64,000 nucleotides of DNA, from NCBI GenBank assembly GCA_037044905.1, contig JBAOKB010000071.1, forward strand, positions 248,001-312,000, written 5' to 3'. Under the pieces are notes generated by a model, which was not told where the DNA came from, did no database searches, and saw only the letters and a program-made list of their open reading frames with translations. Of the stretch, positions 1 through 11,255 are shown one piece after another. Position numbers and translations under genes: made by a program. This DNA is from Hortaea werneckii (Eukaryota > Ascomycota > Dothideomycetes > Mycosphaerellales > Teratosphaeriaceae). The stretch's first letter is position 1, and each line of letters opens with the position of its first letter.

Positions 1-975
1 CTGCTCTTCTGGTCCCGTACTTCAGCTGGAAGATCAGCCACGGAAAGCACCACAAAGCCACCGGCAACATGGAGCGTGACATGGTCTTCCTGCCGCGCAC
101 GCGCGAGGAGCACGCGAGCCGAATGGGTTACGTCCTCCATGAGATGCATGAGCTGATGGAAGAGACGCCATTGTACACCGCTACCATGCTGATTGGCCAG
201 CAGCTGATCGGCTGGCCATGGTACCTGTTGGGCAACGTTACGGGCCATGACCAGCACGAGCGCCAGGCTGAGGGCAAAGGTCAAGGCCGCAAGAACGGCA
301 ACGGAAGCGTCAACCATTTCCTGCCCAGCTCTCCGCTGTATGAGCGCAAGGACGAGAAGCTGATTTTGCTGTCCGACCTCGGTCTCCTGATCACTGGCAG
401 CATCCTTGCGTTCGTCGGCAAGAACTTCGGCTGGTGGAATTTGACGGTGTGGTACATCTTCCCTTACCTTTGGGTGAACCACTGGCTTGGTAAGTCATCT
501 CTCTTCGTTTTCTGCTTGATGGAGAATCAACGTTACTAACAGATTCACAGTCGCTATCACCTACCTCCAGCACACCGACCCCTCGCTCCCGCACTACACT
601 GGCAGCTCTTGGAACTTTACTCGTGGTGCCGCCGCAACCATTGACCGCGAATTTGGCTTCATTGGTCGTCACCTCTTCCACGGCATCATCGAGACTCACG
701 TCCTGCACCACTACATCTCCACCATCCCCTTCTACCACGCCGACGAAGCCACCGAGGCTATCAAGCCTATCATGGGCCAGCACTACCGAAGTGACGTTGA
801 GGGTGGACCAGTGGGATTCATCAGGGCGCTGTACAAGAGCGCCAGATGGTGCCAGTGGGTTGAGCCCAACGAAGGTGCCAAGGGCGAGAACAGTCAGGTG
901 CTCTTCTTCCGCAACACCAACGGCCTGGGCCTGCCGCCTGCGAAGATGGAGCAAGAGGAGCAGAAGAGCAGATGA
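1..975 (+). CDS. Delta-12 fatty acid desaturase (oleate to linoleate), 5'-truncated by window edge
   Basis: This is the C-terminal two thirds of a membrane fatty acid desaturase of the FAD2/delta-12 type, which introduces the second double bond into oleoyl lipids in the ER. The window opens inside the gene in frame 3. Exon 3..489 is joined to 551..975; the intron 490..550 has a GTAAGT donor, a TTACTAAC branch site and a CAG acceptor. Three histidine-rich iron-binding elements are visible: HGKHHK just after the window start, HTDPSLPHY directly after the intron, and HVLHH followed by STIPFYHA. Long hydrophobic stretches lie between them, as expected for a four-helix desaturase. The protein ends in a Lys/Glu-rich tail. 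The first histidine box and N-terminus lie outside the window. The exact delta position is inferred from the HVLHH context, not proven. Confidence 0.93.
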
Positions 976-2138
976 TAAAGCGGCGACACAAACAGGATGA
1001 TAGCGAGTAATCCTGATCGTCCAGCGCACACGCAAAGGGAGTTTTGTTTCGCGTCGCTCGCTATCCCAATTTGGCGAGCTTGATGTGTGGAGTATTTGAT
1101 GCGCTCGAGCGCGGCGTTCGTTAAAGCTATGACACAGGCCAGTGTCCGGATGGGGGAGCCAGGAGGGTGGTTTATATGTATGGGGTGAAAGGAGCCAGCC
1201 AGTACAAAGGATTGGTTGTGTTGTGTTGTGTTGTGTCTCGGTATAGAGATGGGATTCCCTCGTTCTTCTTCAATTATCAAAAAAAGGGCTTGAAGAGTCG
1301 ATGTAATGATTATAAATCAGAAAACAAGTCGTAGCCATAGACGCTTCAAAAAGTCGAATCGTTCTGACATCAAACTTTTTTGGCCTTCTCCACATGTCAA
1401 TGAGTTTCCATTTAGTGAGCGGTGGGTAGAGAGAGTGCTGCGAGTTGACGATACCTAGATCTCTGAAGCTGAATGTGTGGCGTCCAGCACCAAGATGGAC
1501 ATTCCAAAAGGCTATGGTTTATCTCAAGACTAGTCCGATCACTGGCCTGTCCGTCAACGCGCCATGTTGCACTCGCACCAGTTGGCAGAAAAACACATTC
1601 CCTGGAACCTGCTGGTGACCTTCGGAGTTGATGGAACCATGATAACGGGATCGGGGTTTCCAGGATTCTTTTTGAGGTGGAGACTGTATATGTTTCACGA
1701 ACCGATGAGCTTTGAAGATCAAGGCTCTACAAAGCCGCTAAGATGTGCTCCTCTCAGCCATGCATTCCGGTACACAGATATAGTCGGGGTGACGATGAGG
1801 GTGGGCAAGCGGGGTTGAGGCTGGACTGTGAACCTTGGGAGCTTCCAGCAGCTCTCCCTCCGTGTGGATGGGAGAGCGGGGGTGGCTCGAAAGGGGTGGT
1901 GCCGGATGGAGTGATACCTCATTGTCAAGTTTCTAACTGTGTCATATCCCGGCGCTGTCGTGAGAGACGATGATCCGACGAGATCGCAGGGAGGTATCTT
2001 GTATGGAAGGAATGCCGAAGAGTGTGAGTAGCTGACGGTGGCCGAAAGAGGAAAGCACGGCAGCTCCTAGGGTCAGCTCTGCAGCAGCTTTCGGAGCGCT
2101 GAGCGCCGAACAGCTGCCACAGTGATGGGGGCAAGATG
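976..2138. other. Intergenic region with a pentanucleotide repeat
   Basis: This stretch lies between the desaturase stop and the L-arabinitol dehydrogenase promoter. It holds no open frame I trust. A short TTGTG tandem repeat (four copies) lies at 1216-1235, within the likely 3' UTR of the desaturase gene. The remainder shows no recognisable feature. Confidence 0.5.
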
Positions 2139-2146
2139 TATATAAG
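2139..2146 (+). promoter_or_regulatory. TATA box of the L-arabinitol dehydrogenase gene
   Basis: TATATAAG stands 82 bases before the first in-frame ATG (2221) of the dehydrogenase. It is a good match to a TATA element at a plausible distance for a strongly regulated catabolic gene. No mapped transcription start supports it. Confidence 0.45.
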
Positions 2147-2220
2147 AAACGTTTCAGATCATGAGCACTGTGGTATATCCTATCTAGAGCCATCACAATT
2201 TACAAGCCAACGTTTGATAT

Positions 2221-3471
2221 ATGCTAGACATGTCGTCGTCTACTCAAGTCCTCGTCCGCAAGCCCCAGAACGTCGCTGTCGAGACGAATCCTGCCCACGA
2301 GCTCAATCTAGTCGATGCAGAGACGCCTGAGCCCGGGCCGAGCGAGTGTCTAGTCCACGTCAGAGCAACAGGCATTTGTGGCAGTGATGTGCATTTTTGG
2401 AAGGAAGGCCGGATAGGAACTTCTATCATCGACCGACCCGTGGGTCTTGGGCACGAAAGCGCAGGTGTAGTGGTGAAGCTAGGCAGTCAATGCGACAGAT
2501 TGAAAGTGGGTACGTCATCCCTTCATCATATCGTTGCTATCCTCCACCTACAGCAGCAGACCTGGAGCAAGGTGCTGAAATTGTCCCCTTCTCTACCCAG
2601 GCGATCGCGTCGCCCTAGAATGCGGAGTTCCCTGTTCCAAACCCACCTGCACAGCCTGTCGTACCGGACGTTACAATGCTTGCCCTGAGGTCATCTTCTA
2701 TTCCTCGCCGCCTGTCCCTGGAACACTCCGTCGCTATCATGCCCATCCGGAAGCCTGGCTACACAAGCTTCCAGACAACATGAGCTTCGAAGAAGGCGCA
2801 CTTCTAGAGCCACTGTCTGTTGCTCTGGCAGGGATAGAGCGCTCCGGCCTGCGGTTGGGAGATAACCTGGTGATCTGCGGCGCTGGCCCCATTGGAATGG
2901 TGACCTTGCTTGCCGCACATGCAGCTGGCGCAGGCCCAATTGTCATTACAGATTTGGACGAGAATCGATTGGCCATGGCAAAGAATTTGGTGCCACGCGT
3001 GCGGACTGTCCAGATCCAAAAAGGCAGATGACGCTCAACAAAGCGCAGGAAGGGTCAAGTCAGCCTTAGGCGCAGAGGCGAAACTAGTGATCGAGTGCAC
3101 TGGCGTGCAAAGCTCTATTCACACAGGCATTTATGTCTGTTCACACCCCATGCCCCTTTTCATGAACGGAAATGCTGACCGTCTGATTACTCAAGGCTTC
3201 CCAATTTGGCGGCACCGTATTCATCATCGGTGTTGGGAAGGACACTCAAGAAATCCCGTTCATGAACGCCTCCTTCCGAGAAATTGATATTCGCTTTCAA
3301 TTTCGATACCACGAGACATACCCGAAGGCGATCATGTTGGTATCGGAAGGTCTGATCGACCTAAAGCCATTGGTGACGCATCGTTTTTCGCTAGACCAGA
3401 GCAAAGATGCTTTCGAGGCTGCGTCGAACCCAGCGGCTAGAGCTGTTAAAGTACAGCTTTTGGACGACTAG
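2221..3471 (+). CDS. L-arabinitol 4-dehydrogenase (zinc MDR family), with an apparent one-base frameshift
   Basis: This medium-chain zinc alcohol dehydrogenase oxidises L-arabinitol to L-xylulose with NAD+ in the fungal L-arabinose pathway. Exons are 2221..2509, 2601..3134 and 3196..3471; both introns have good splice sites. The start is ATG 2221 or ATG 2230. Visible elements: catalytic zinc motif GICGSDVHFW, GHESAGVV, the structural zinc cysteines in ECGVPC and CTACRTGRYNACP, and the Rossmann motif GAGPIG followed by an acidic ITDLDENR that selects NAD+. The section TGVQSSIH and the C-terminal FQFRYHETYP match arabinitol/xylitol dehydrogenases. At about 3016-3020 an AAAAA run puts the frame one base out; one A fewer restores a continuous reading through to exon 3. 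Sorbitol or xylitol dehydrogenase is the alternative; the arabinitol enzyme fits best. Confidence 0.85.
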
Positions 3472-3537
3472 CCCTTGATGAGAGGATAGCCATTGCGCTT
3501 AAAACAAGCGCATTTGGTTGCTGTGCCGACATTAATT

Positions 3538-4791
3538 TCAGTCGTTGACCAGATCTGATATACGAATCTTCCGCCGCAACTGCTGACCCTCCTCTGGTAC
3601 CCATCTTTCCAGTACGCTAACGCTCTGGTTCATGGTGAAGTTTTCTCGATCGTCATCGTCCTCGATAAATCGTTGCGTGTTGCCTTGCTTCGCCATGACT
3701 GTGTCACTCCAGCGCATAAGGCGTTTCACAAGTCCAGGCATCTCAAGGTTCTTCATGCCACCACGTATGCGTATCATTTGTGCCTGCGCTGGCCGATGCA
3801 TCTTGTGCGCCGCATTCTTGTCGCCGTACATACTTTCATGCAGAGCGATGCGGCCCACCGCCAGAATTAGTGGATCAGATGTCGCTCGTTTGGGGTCAGC
3901 AAGAGCTTCGTTGATGGCCTGAATGGCTCGCGCTTGGCACCACCAAGACGTCTCGCGTCGGAGAACGCCTAAGCGGATCATGTCGCCACAGGCGAACAGT
4001 AATCTCACGTAGAACAACGCGGCATCGGATAGAGCATGCTGTGTCATGAAATGCTCCCACATGATGCCTTGTTCCTGGTAATCTTCAGTGCAGGCCAGCC
4101 TCGGGGTGCAAATTCTGTGAGCATGTGATGCAGTACTCTATCAAACCAAGGCTGGTATTCGACCGGATAGCAATTGAACGGATCGGCCATGTCCGTAACG
4201 CATGGTGAAGGACCAGGCGTGGCGGGTGGTGTAGCCAGTGCAAGGTCTCCAGGCCGCTTCAGACCCTCCTGTAACCCTAGCCCGCTCGTCTCAGCCGCTC
4301 TGCCGTGCCCCCAAGGCTTTCCAATGACTGATTTTTGGGTCGCACTGCTGACAGTTGCAGGGAATTGTCGGCGAGGTCGGTCTGGTACACTGGGTTGGAG
4401 CTGGTCCATGGTCGCCCCTCCTGACCAAAGGCTGAATCACACCAGGAGCGAGCTGTAAAGATCCATTGATCCTTCCATCTCTGGCGTCGCCAGCGGGTTG
4501 GGTGACGGCAGTGCTAGAGCTGGTCTGCTCTGCTCTAGCCTTCTTTCTTGTCGTCGAGGGCTGGCGTGCTCTGTGCGAAGTGTCGAGGTGGAATTTCCCT
4601 TGGCCAGCCTGGCGCTCATCGACCTGCTCGAAAATACGTTTGCGTCGCTCAGGCCATGAGCTCAGCGCTGCGGCCGAACGGACCTTTTTCTTGTCTTCGG
4701 CCGTCTGTTTTGATGCTGATGTCGTGACAACGAATGTGAAACCGGTCTGGTCATCTTCGGTTCCGGAAAATTTCTTTTGATCAGAAGGCAT
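3538..4791 (-). CDS. Fungal regulator-like protein of the transcription-factor C-terminal type, frame-disrupted
   Basis: The likely start is ATG 4791 (reading MPSDQKKF), followed by FTFVVTTSASKQ, a Lys/Arg-rich stretch and SSWPERRKRIFEQ. This N-terminal layout is common in fungal proteins annotated as transcription-factor-like without a Zn2Cys6 cluster. A later frame carries DPFNCYPVEYQPWFDRVLHH and FAPRGWPALKI. The final frame (4062 down to 3538) carries FMTQHALSDAALFYVRLLFA and MIRIRGGMKNLEMPGL, again typical of that fungal family. Reading on needs one frame change between 4437 and 4291 and another at about 4080; neither place offers a credible intron. It may be a real gene hit by assembly indels or a decaying copy. 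Its target genes cannot be predicted. Confidence 0.55.
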
Positions 4792-5264
4792 TTTGATAGT
4801 CGGCTCCTGCTCAGCGCCAGCGATCGAAGACGCAGCGTCTTTAGTAATACCAGCAAGGCGTCTGGGGCTGTATACGATGTTACAGCGGCTTGGTTGGCGG
4901 CGGCTGCATCTTTGCTTCGCGCAACAGACACGGAAAGACAAAGCGATCGTCTCAAAGGTATTTCATTAATCGCGCCTCCGTCAAGTGCTTACACACTGTA
5001 CCTACTACCTACGTGCCACGACACGAGTGGTGGCGCATCCTCAAAAGGCGAGGAAGGGCAGCCGCTATGCCATATTTAGAAGCTGCACGGGCAAAATCGA
5101 TGAAGATCGTCCGGGGCGGGGGGCGAAATTGGGCGATCGATCTCCCGGTCCCGCTGTTACTCCTGATCTCCCGGGCAGACATCTACAGTACTGTAGCCTG
5201 CAGCTCTTGTAGCAATGATGGAGTGTCTCCAGACCTCCCCAGCACACAGAAAGCTCTTCTGCAC
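4792..5264. other. Intergenic, divergent promoter region
   Basis: This region separates the minus-strand regulator-like gene from the plus-strand F-box-like gene. Apart from the palindrome at 5183-5196 listed separately, I see no gene or repeat in it. Confidence 0.5.
5183..5196. repeat. 14-bp perfect palindrome CTACAGTACTGTAG
   Basis: The sequence is exactly self-complementary and lies about 70 bases before ATG 5265. It contains the core TACAGTACTGTA, which is also the centre of a longer palindrome at 60307-60330 in another promoter of this window. A dimeric DNA-binding protein site is an inference. Confidence 0.5.
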
Positions 5265-5856
5265 ATGACTACCAGCGTTCTTGACTCTCCCGTGGGAATT
5301 GCGGGAGCAAATCCTAACAGACGTCGTCAGAGACACCCGGCCCCTCGTCCCGAAGAGAGGGTCTCAAGCACCTGCAAGCACATGGGCATTGACAAGGCCC
5401 GACGTCACTAGGGTCTGCAAGCAATTGCGTGCCGAAGGGCTGTCTCTATACTACGCCACCAACACCTTTTGGCTTGACATCAGATCGGTTTGCTCCAACG
5501 AGGCGATCCCGGGCCAGGCCAACACGCTAGAGCGGTCACTGCCGAGCTATCGCGCCTGGTGTACCGCCACCGGCCACGACAACTTCCTGAAGATCCGGAG
5601 CTTTGTCTTCGAGGAACCATCTGGAGCTCATTACAGACTGAACCTGTTGAATTCTGGCAAGTTCACATTGACCCCTTCAGAGCGGCCAATAGCTGAATGC
5701 ACGCTCACACGGGTCTGCCGGGGGATTGTCAGGGTTGTGCAGGAAACCCTTGAGGCTCGCGATCAACGAGGACTGTTTCCAGAAGACATTGAGTACGTCT
5801 GCAAGACTGCGAACGAGCTCTACAAGGCTTCCAATCAAGGCTCGGCAGTGTCCTAA
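5265..5856 (+). CDS. F-box-like fungal hypothetical protein
   Basis: The reading frame from 5281 opens with TLPWELREQILTDVV and continues to VTRVCKQLRAEGLSLYYATN. This is the usual pattern of fungal F-box-like proteins: a leucine/proline/glutamate helix followed, about 45 residues later, by a cysteine-glutamine-arginine helix and a YY-TNTF strand. No ATG occurs in this frame before a stop. ATG 5265 in the neighbouring frame reads MTTSVL and would join perfectly if one T of the TT pair near 5279 were absent. An unseen 5' exon is the alternative. At about 195 residues it is short, with a C-terminal half that I do not recognise. Likely role: substrate adaptor or simply an orphan F-box-like protein. 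Confidence 0.5.
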
Positions 5857-5920
5857 GCTGGCTTAGTTCCAAAGCTTGAGATAGTATTTGGGGCCTTTTG
5901 CTTTGCTTTGTGTCAAGATC

Positions 5921-6831
5921 ATGTCTTCTGATGGGGCCAAATGGCCTGACGGCGCATCGGCAGCCATCGCCTTTACGATGGACAACATGGGTGAGGCTGC
6001 AGACCTTGACCGGGGTCTCTGGCCAGAAAGTCAGCCCATTGGCTCACATTACTCCGTGAAGGAGGTCCTGCCACAATTTTTAGATCTTTTGCGCAAATAC
6101 GACATTTGTGGCACATACTTCATGGAGGCTTGGAACTTCACCGTCTATCCCGAGGCCGTCCATAGCCTTATAGAGGCAGGGCATGAGGTATCATGGCACG
6201 CTTGGCGACACGAAGCTTGGGGCAAACTAGATGAGAAGGCCGAGCAAGAAAATTTCCTGCGCAGTTTCGGGCGAGAAGGTCTTAAGAGCTTCCGACCTCC
6301 GAAGCCGATAACCAACGACTTTACCAAGGGTTTAGACCTCCTGGCGGTACTGTTCACGGGCAGCGTACGCTGAAGCTATGTCAGAGCAATGACATTCGAT
6401 ACATCAGCCCGGCTGCAGACGAAGCAGCCATGTTGAAAATTGATGAAGGACAGAGTCGCATTGCTGTCTTGCCGTTCAAATGGAGCACAGTGGATGCGTA
6501 CTATTACATGGAATCTTTCTCTGGGCTTCGGAAAATGAAGGGTACCCTGCCAGAAGAGACACAGCCGCCTGATGTGCTCATCAGCAAGTATAAAGACGAG
6601 ATCGATCAAGCAATCGCCAAGGGAGGGTTCCTCTCTCTTTTGTTCCACCCTTTCCTCACCGACATGCCTGAGCGCATGCAGGCTATGGAGTCCGTCTTGG
6701 AATACTTGGCTTTAAAGCGTGACCAAGGGAAGATATGGCTAGCGAGATGCGGCGAAATCGCAGACTGGCTTCACGCGCATCCAAATGCCGTGGGCGGCGA
6801 TCCAAAGTGGGATACTTCCACGTGGCGATAA
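5921..6831 (+). CDS. Polysaccharide deacetylase (NodB-like family)
   Basis: Exons 5921..6278 and 6329..6831 are joined over a 50-nt intron (GTCTTA donor, AAG acceptor). The product is about 286 residues long with no signal peptide, so it is probably intracellular. Metal-site features of the carbohydrate esterase 4 / allantoinase-like fold are visible: the aspartate of AFTMDNMGEA and the HxxxH of SWHAWRHE. The third motif, GFRPPGG, is created across the splice junction, which is good evidence for the intron. LLFHPFLTDMPERM forms the C-terminal histidine loop. Fungal members with the DNMGEAADLDRGLWP opening are a distinct subgroup from secreted chitin deacetylases; the substrate is unknown. Confidence 0.85.
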
Positions 6832-7015
6832 AACGTATGGAGGCAAGATCAGAATTACACGCGATTCTATGTTATTTAGCCGAAGCTGGTTCAAACGCTA
6901 AAGTCCGATGCCTGTAGAAGGCTCAGTCGCTGGAAACACGGCAGACACGGTCTCCCAAGGCTTCATCTAGTGCCCAATTCAGACTTTGCGCACGTTTGTC
7001 TTCAGTACGGGTCTC

Positions 7016-7824
7016 TCAAATCTGCCCTGGAAGCTCAATCCCTTCTGCGATGCTCATTGCAGTGCCGCTCCACGTGTCCGGATGATGATTCCCAGCATCC
7101 TCCATCACGCGAAGGAAGTCCTCCCTGAGCCTCACAATGTCCCGAAAATAGACTGCTCTGTTGGCTCGAATGTCCCAGAAGAGCTCTTCTGCCTCGAACG
7201 CGACATTGCGCAGACAGTCTCGGATACGTCCAAGGCGGTTCGGTAAGCCCTGGCCTTTCATCAAAGCCAAGGCAGAGCCAATCCCTGTGCTTATAGCTCC
7301 GAGCACGGAAATGGCAACGTGCGAGTCGACTTCAGACAGGCCTCCAAGAACGATGAATATGGCGCTCATCAAAAGCTGCAGTATGAGCAGGGCATATGTC
7401 AAGACATCGTAGACCCGGTACTTCCTCTGAATGTACTGTAGCTGGTATTGGATTCTGTCGTACAGGCCTTGTGGGATTGCGAGTTCCTCTGGGCTCTGGT
7501 GATCGGCACCAGGAGGCCGCATCCCAATGAGTCGATAGAAATCGGTCTCTGACAGCGGCGCATTGTTTTCGCTAGCCAGACGCTTTGCTGCTGGGTCGGG
7601 GTCATACACTCTAGATGCATGGAAAACATTAGGCTTTGCAGAGGTTCGCACCTGCGCTTGTGTAGACTGTTAGTCGGGCTTATATGTCTCTGCTTGTGGG
7701 CATGGTCATTGTGCTGTTCATGAGTTTTTACCTCTTAAGGGTCGCTTGTTCCCTCTTGTTCGCTGACTTGGCTGTGTATGATAATCTCGACTGCTGTCAC
7801 GCTTGGGCTCATGTTGGACGGCAT
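7016..7824 (-). CDS. Fungal SLATT-domain two-helix membrane protein
   Basis: The main exon (7666 down to 7016) encodes a region ending in LPGQI. It contains PQGLYDRIQYQLQYIQRKYR, then a hydrophobic pair of helices (VLTYALLILQLLMSAIFIVL and VAISVLGAISTGIGSALALM), then GLPNRLGRIRDCLRNVAFEA and a helical tail. This order is that of the fungal SLATT family (SMODS and SLOG-associating two-TM effector domain). The exon has no ATG but begins behind GACTAACAG, a strong 3' splice site. A plausible first exon starts at ATG 7824 (reading MPSNMSPSVTAVEI), though its donor is uncertain. Bacterial SLATT proteins are predicted pore-forming effectors of nucleotide-signalling conflict systems; the role of the fungal ones is not established. 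Confidence 0.72.
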
Positions 7825-8528
7825 GGCTCGATTGTGTCTGGTGCTGAATATGAAATCTATTCAGCAAACGGGCAATGAATTACAATCAAGGACATGTGAC
7901 ATAGCCATACCACGTCCTCCGAAATTACACATCTGGACAGCTCTGCTTCAACTTGTTTGCCTATTTGATCGTCGCCACCTCTCTCCAAGTCTTCAGCCTC
8001 CTGTCGGATGCTATTTTCCGTGTTATAGACATTTCCTCTCCAAGACCTTAGACTGTTCGCCAATCCTTCGGGAAGCTCATACATTTGTGCTTTGCTTGTG
8101 TGTTCATGTATTTCATTTCAACTCTCCGGCTGGAAGACTGCCAGGAGTATCAGCAAATTTCGGCTGGAAGGGAAGGAGCAGTGCTGTTATCATCACAGGT
8201 CCTTCCATGCCTGCCTCAGACCAATGTCAACTGACATGCGGTGCAGGTGCCCCTCAACTGAAGTTTCCGCCAAAACAGTCTGTCAAATTTTCCGCTCACA
8301 CAGATTGATCCTTACATGCTTTACAGAAACATACAAATCGATGATCGGCTTCTTCTGCCCATTTGATGGCTTTGATGGCGACACAGAACTGATTGTGATT
8401 CCACAAGCACTATCATGGAAAGCGTTGTATTTGACAGCGTCATGTAAATCGTCTATGGAACTATGCTGATGGAACAGTCCAGGCCAAACATAGATGCTTT
8501 AAAACTAGATTACCTAGCTATGCACTAA
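7825..8528. other. Intergenic region without a supported gene
   Basis: Open frames here are short and resemble no family I know. The minus-strand stretch 7857-8084 (MYELPEGLANSLRS) could be an upstream exon of the SLATT gene, but I could not confirm a donor that joins in frame. The end nearest 8528 is presumably 3' UTR of the NAA35 gene. Confidence 0.35.
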
Positions 8529-10874
8529 CTACTTGCGCTCTTTCAAATTTGGCACGACCCACCAGAAGTGATATCTTTTTGATGGCTCAGGTATGACTGC
8601 TTCGATCGTATCGTTCAGGCCACCGTCAGCATTTGCTGCCGCTTCTCCCCCACGCTTCTCAGCCAACTTCAACAGCTGAGAAGTTTGTACAGCAGTAGCC
8701 ACACAAGTCCTTTCCAGCTGCTTCATCTCCCGCTTCCACTGCTCTTCCGTGCCTACGTATTTCGCCTGCTGAGGGGTCATCTGCTTCATCTCTGCCAAAT
8801 GCTGCCTCGCTTGTTTGATGCTGTCGTTCACATCCAGCGCAGGTCGTGTTCAAGCCTTTGATTTCGCTCGAAGAGCGCTTGAATTCCTGAAGGCTGGGTA
8901 TCGGGTCATTGACGATGGTCAGATAAGGCTTCATGCGAGCATCCCAGAGAAGCTGTTCGTTTGCATAATCTCGCTTTGGCGGTCTGATGATGCCGCTTGC
9001 CATCAATATGCCGTAGAATCTGTAGAGAGCCAATGACAGAAGACGATTTGTCTCCCAAAGATGGCGTAGACTCTTTATCCAGTCCTGGAGGCGAGCGTTT
9101 CGATCACGTATCGTGAGTCTCGAGCTTGGGTCAGAGTCTTCATTCTGTCGAACAGAAAGCGCTCGATGTGCTCTAGGCGATCACATTGGCTTTGACAAAA
9201 CACATTCAGCAGCCAGTGCATCGTGCACAACTCCTCAGGCAAGTAGATCTCGGTCTCAAAGCCAAGCTGGATACTGCGAGCCATGGTGAATGTTTTGTAA
9301 TATTGTGTCCAGTTCGTCAGAGGGTTCAGACGAGTAGCGGTGCCCTTAGCGTGCTCGTCAAGGTTTTCTGCGGAGTGATTACGATTGATTTCTTCATCGG
9401 TCTGCATTGCGATGGTCTCCAGACTGTCCAGTATTGGTATGGCTGCGTAAATGTTCGTCTTATCCGGCATCTGTTCTGACACACCATCCTGTAGAGATTT
9501 AGGTATTCTTCGAAAGCTCTATCCATAAAGGATTCAATGTGTCTTGAGCAAAGGTGTCTTGGATCTGACGGTACCTCGACCTGGAAACTCTCTAGAGCCG
9601 CTAGCTGATCTCCTGCTAGCACAAGATCGCGCAAGTCAGCGAGCAAAAGGTCGAAGTGAGACATATCTTCAGTGACCCTGTCACTGCCGAAAAGTTTATC
9701 TTGTAAATATGCTCGAGCAAATGTTCCTGGCTGTGGTTCACGATATGCGAAAGCCCACATTGCGCGCTGAAGGCAGTGCGGGCTTTGGCACACCCAGAAC
9801 GTAGTCAAGCGGTCAGCCTCAGCACCATCCGATAGCAATCTGGTCCACCTCTCGACCGCTCCTTGCCAGGACATCTGCAGCTGAGGCCGAGGTGGCGTAC
9901 TCGTGGCCAGTTGCCGCTGGACCTTCTCCGAGAATGCCTCCGGTATTGGCTTGAGGAGGGAATGGGACTTGTTGACCTTTTCTATCTGTGTAGCCAGACC
10001 TGACCATTCGTTTGTTTCCGCAAGTAGCACAGCGAGGTAGTTGCGCCTGAACCAGAGCCGCGACTCGAGGGCGTCTGAGATTTCAGATGGCAAATGCGCG
10101 CTCATAACGCACTTCAAAGCATCTTCTAGGGCTTCCGCGGCTTGACCAGGCTGTATCTTCTCCAAGAGATCCCGTCCGAACAGATGAGTTACAAAATCCT
10201 CTTCTTCGTAGAAATTCTGCGATTGAATGATAAGAAGAGAAGCCTGTATACTCTTAATGAGAGCTACACAGTAAGCCCGCAGAACTGTATGGACCAGCTG
10301 CTGCTGTAACGTGAGATTCGATCCCGGACTATCGCCATATGGGAAAGGTATACGGCGGTCGGTTGTCCGGTGAGAGTAACCTGTCGACATGCAGCGAGGT
10401 GAAGACGGTCTGGAGAGCGGATAACCTTCGTGCCAGGCGATCTCCAAACATAGTAGCTCGTCCATGATCCAGAGTACTTCAGTGGCTTCTAGTCCACGGC
10501 ATACATCAAAGTCCGCATTGAAGCTGTCGTTGGGAGGTACATAGCCACTGTCCATTTTGGGGTCCATGATCTGGAAGCAGTCAGAACTAATGCCCAAAAA
10601 ACTGTGGTTAGGCAAAAGACCACATAATGAACAGAACACAAACCTCAAGGGCGCCCACCGCCTCGAATAACGTGAAGTATTCATCCTTGACGAGTTGACC
10701 GGGCTTCAGTTGACTTGCGGCGGCCGCAAACTCTTCTGTCACATCCCTGGCACCTCTTCGTCCAAAAGACATTGCCTCTTTCACTTCTTCTTCTAGGCGT
10801 CGAACGGCAGTGTCAATATCTCCGTTTGGTGCGCCACCACTTTGGTCCAAGTGAGCTGGTGGTCTTGCGGACAT
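8529..10874 (-). CDS. MAK10: NatC N-alpha-acetyltransferase subunit NAA35 (Mak10), with apparent frameshifts
   Basis: Mak10/NAA35 is the auxiliary, ribosome-anchoring subunit of the NatC complex, which acetylates N-terminal Met-Leu/Ile/Phe/Trp. Exon 1 is 10874..10644, the intron is 10643..10571, and the remainder runs from 10570 to 8529. Conserved parts: LVKDEYFTLFEAVGALE at the end of exon 1, then IMDPKMDSG, EVLWIMDELLCLE and the segment EEYLNLYRMVCQNRCR. The C-terminus has IKQARQHLAEMKQMTPQQAK, CVATAVQTSQLLKLAEK and YHFWWVVPNLKE. Frame changes are needed near 9448, near 9110 and near 8840. At the last, removing one T gives the smooth reading NTTALDVNDSIKQ. Length with these repaired is about 750 residues, usual for the family. 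Confidence 0.88.
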
Positions 10875-11255
10875 CTTTTCGCACGGCCGACGGCGATGAC
10901 TTTCTGAACGTCGGCCTTAGTTGCTTATCGCTGTACGAGCCATGGTATGACATTTATCAATCACCAACATTCTCGTATTATGGCCCTCAGAAATTTCATG
11001 TACATTGTTATCATCAAACGGCACAGGCAAGAACATTGATAGACACCGAAGCAGGTACGGTACACAGGACTTCGCAAAAAGCTTGGCATTTCCCGGGGCA
11101 AGATAGTATGTACAACATGGATACAGGCATGACCTCCCCTCCGTGTCAACAATTCATTGAGACATACTTGAGTGGTCATCGTGTCGATGCTTGTCCCGAA
11201 TAAATCGCATCTCCCAGCGCTCACTCCGCTCCGCTCGTTCCATCTACATCCTCCT
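10875..11255 (-). promoter_or_regulatory. Upstream region of NAA35 and 3' region of ATP15
   Basis: This 381-base gap separates two minus-strand genes. It must hold the ATP15 3' end and the NAA35 promoter. I see no TATA box and no small gene in it. Confidence 0.4.

Noticed and set aside
391..1035. Long minus-strand open frame opposite the desaturase gene
   Set aside because: It lies antisense to conserved desaturase exons, crosses the intron and has no family resemblance.
7857..8084. First exon of the SLATT gene (MYELPEGLANSLRS)
   Set aside because: Possible, but ATG 7824 is nearer and I found no donor that brings this frame into the main exon.
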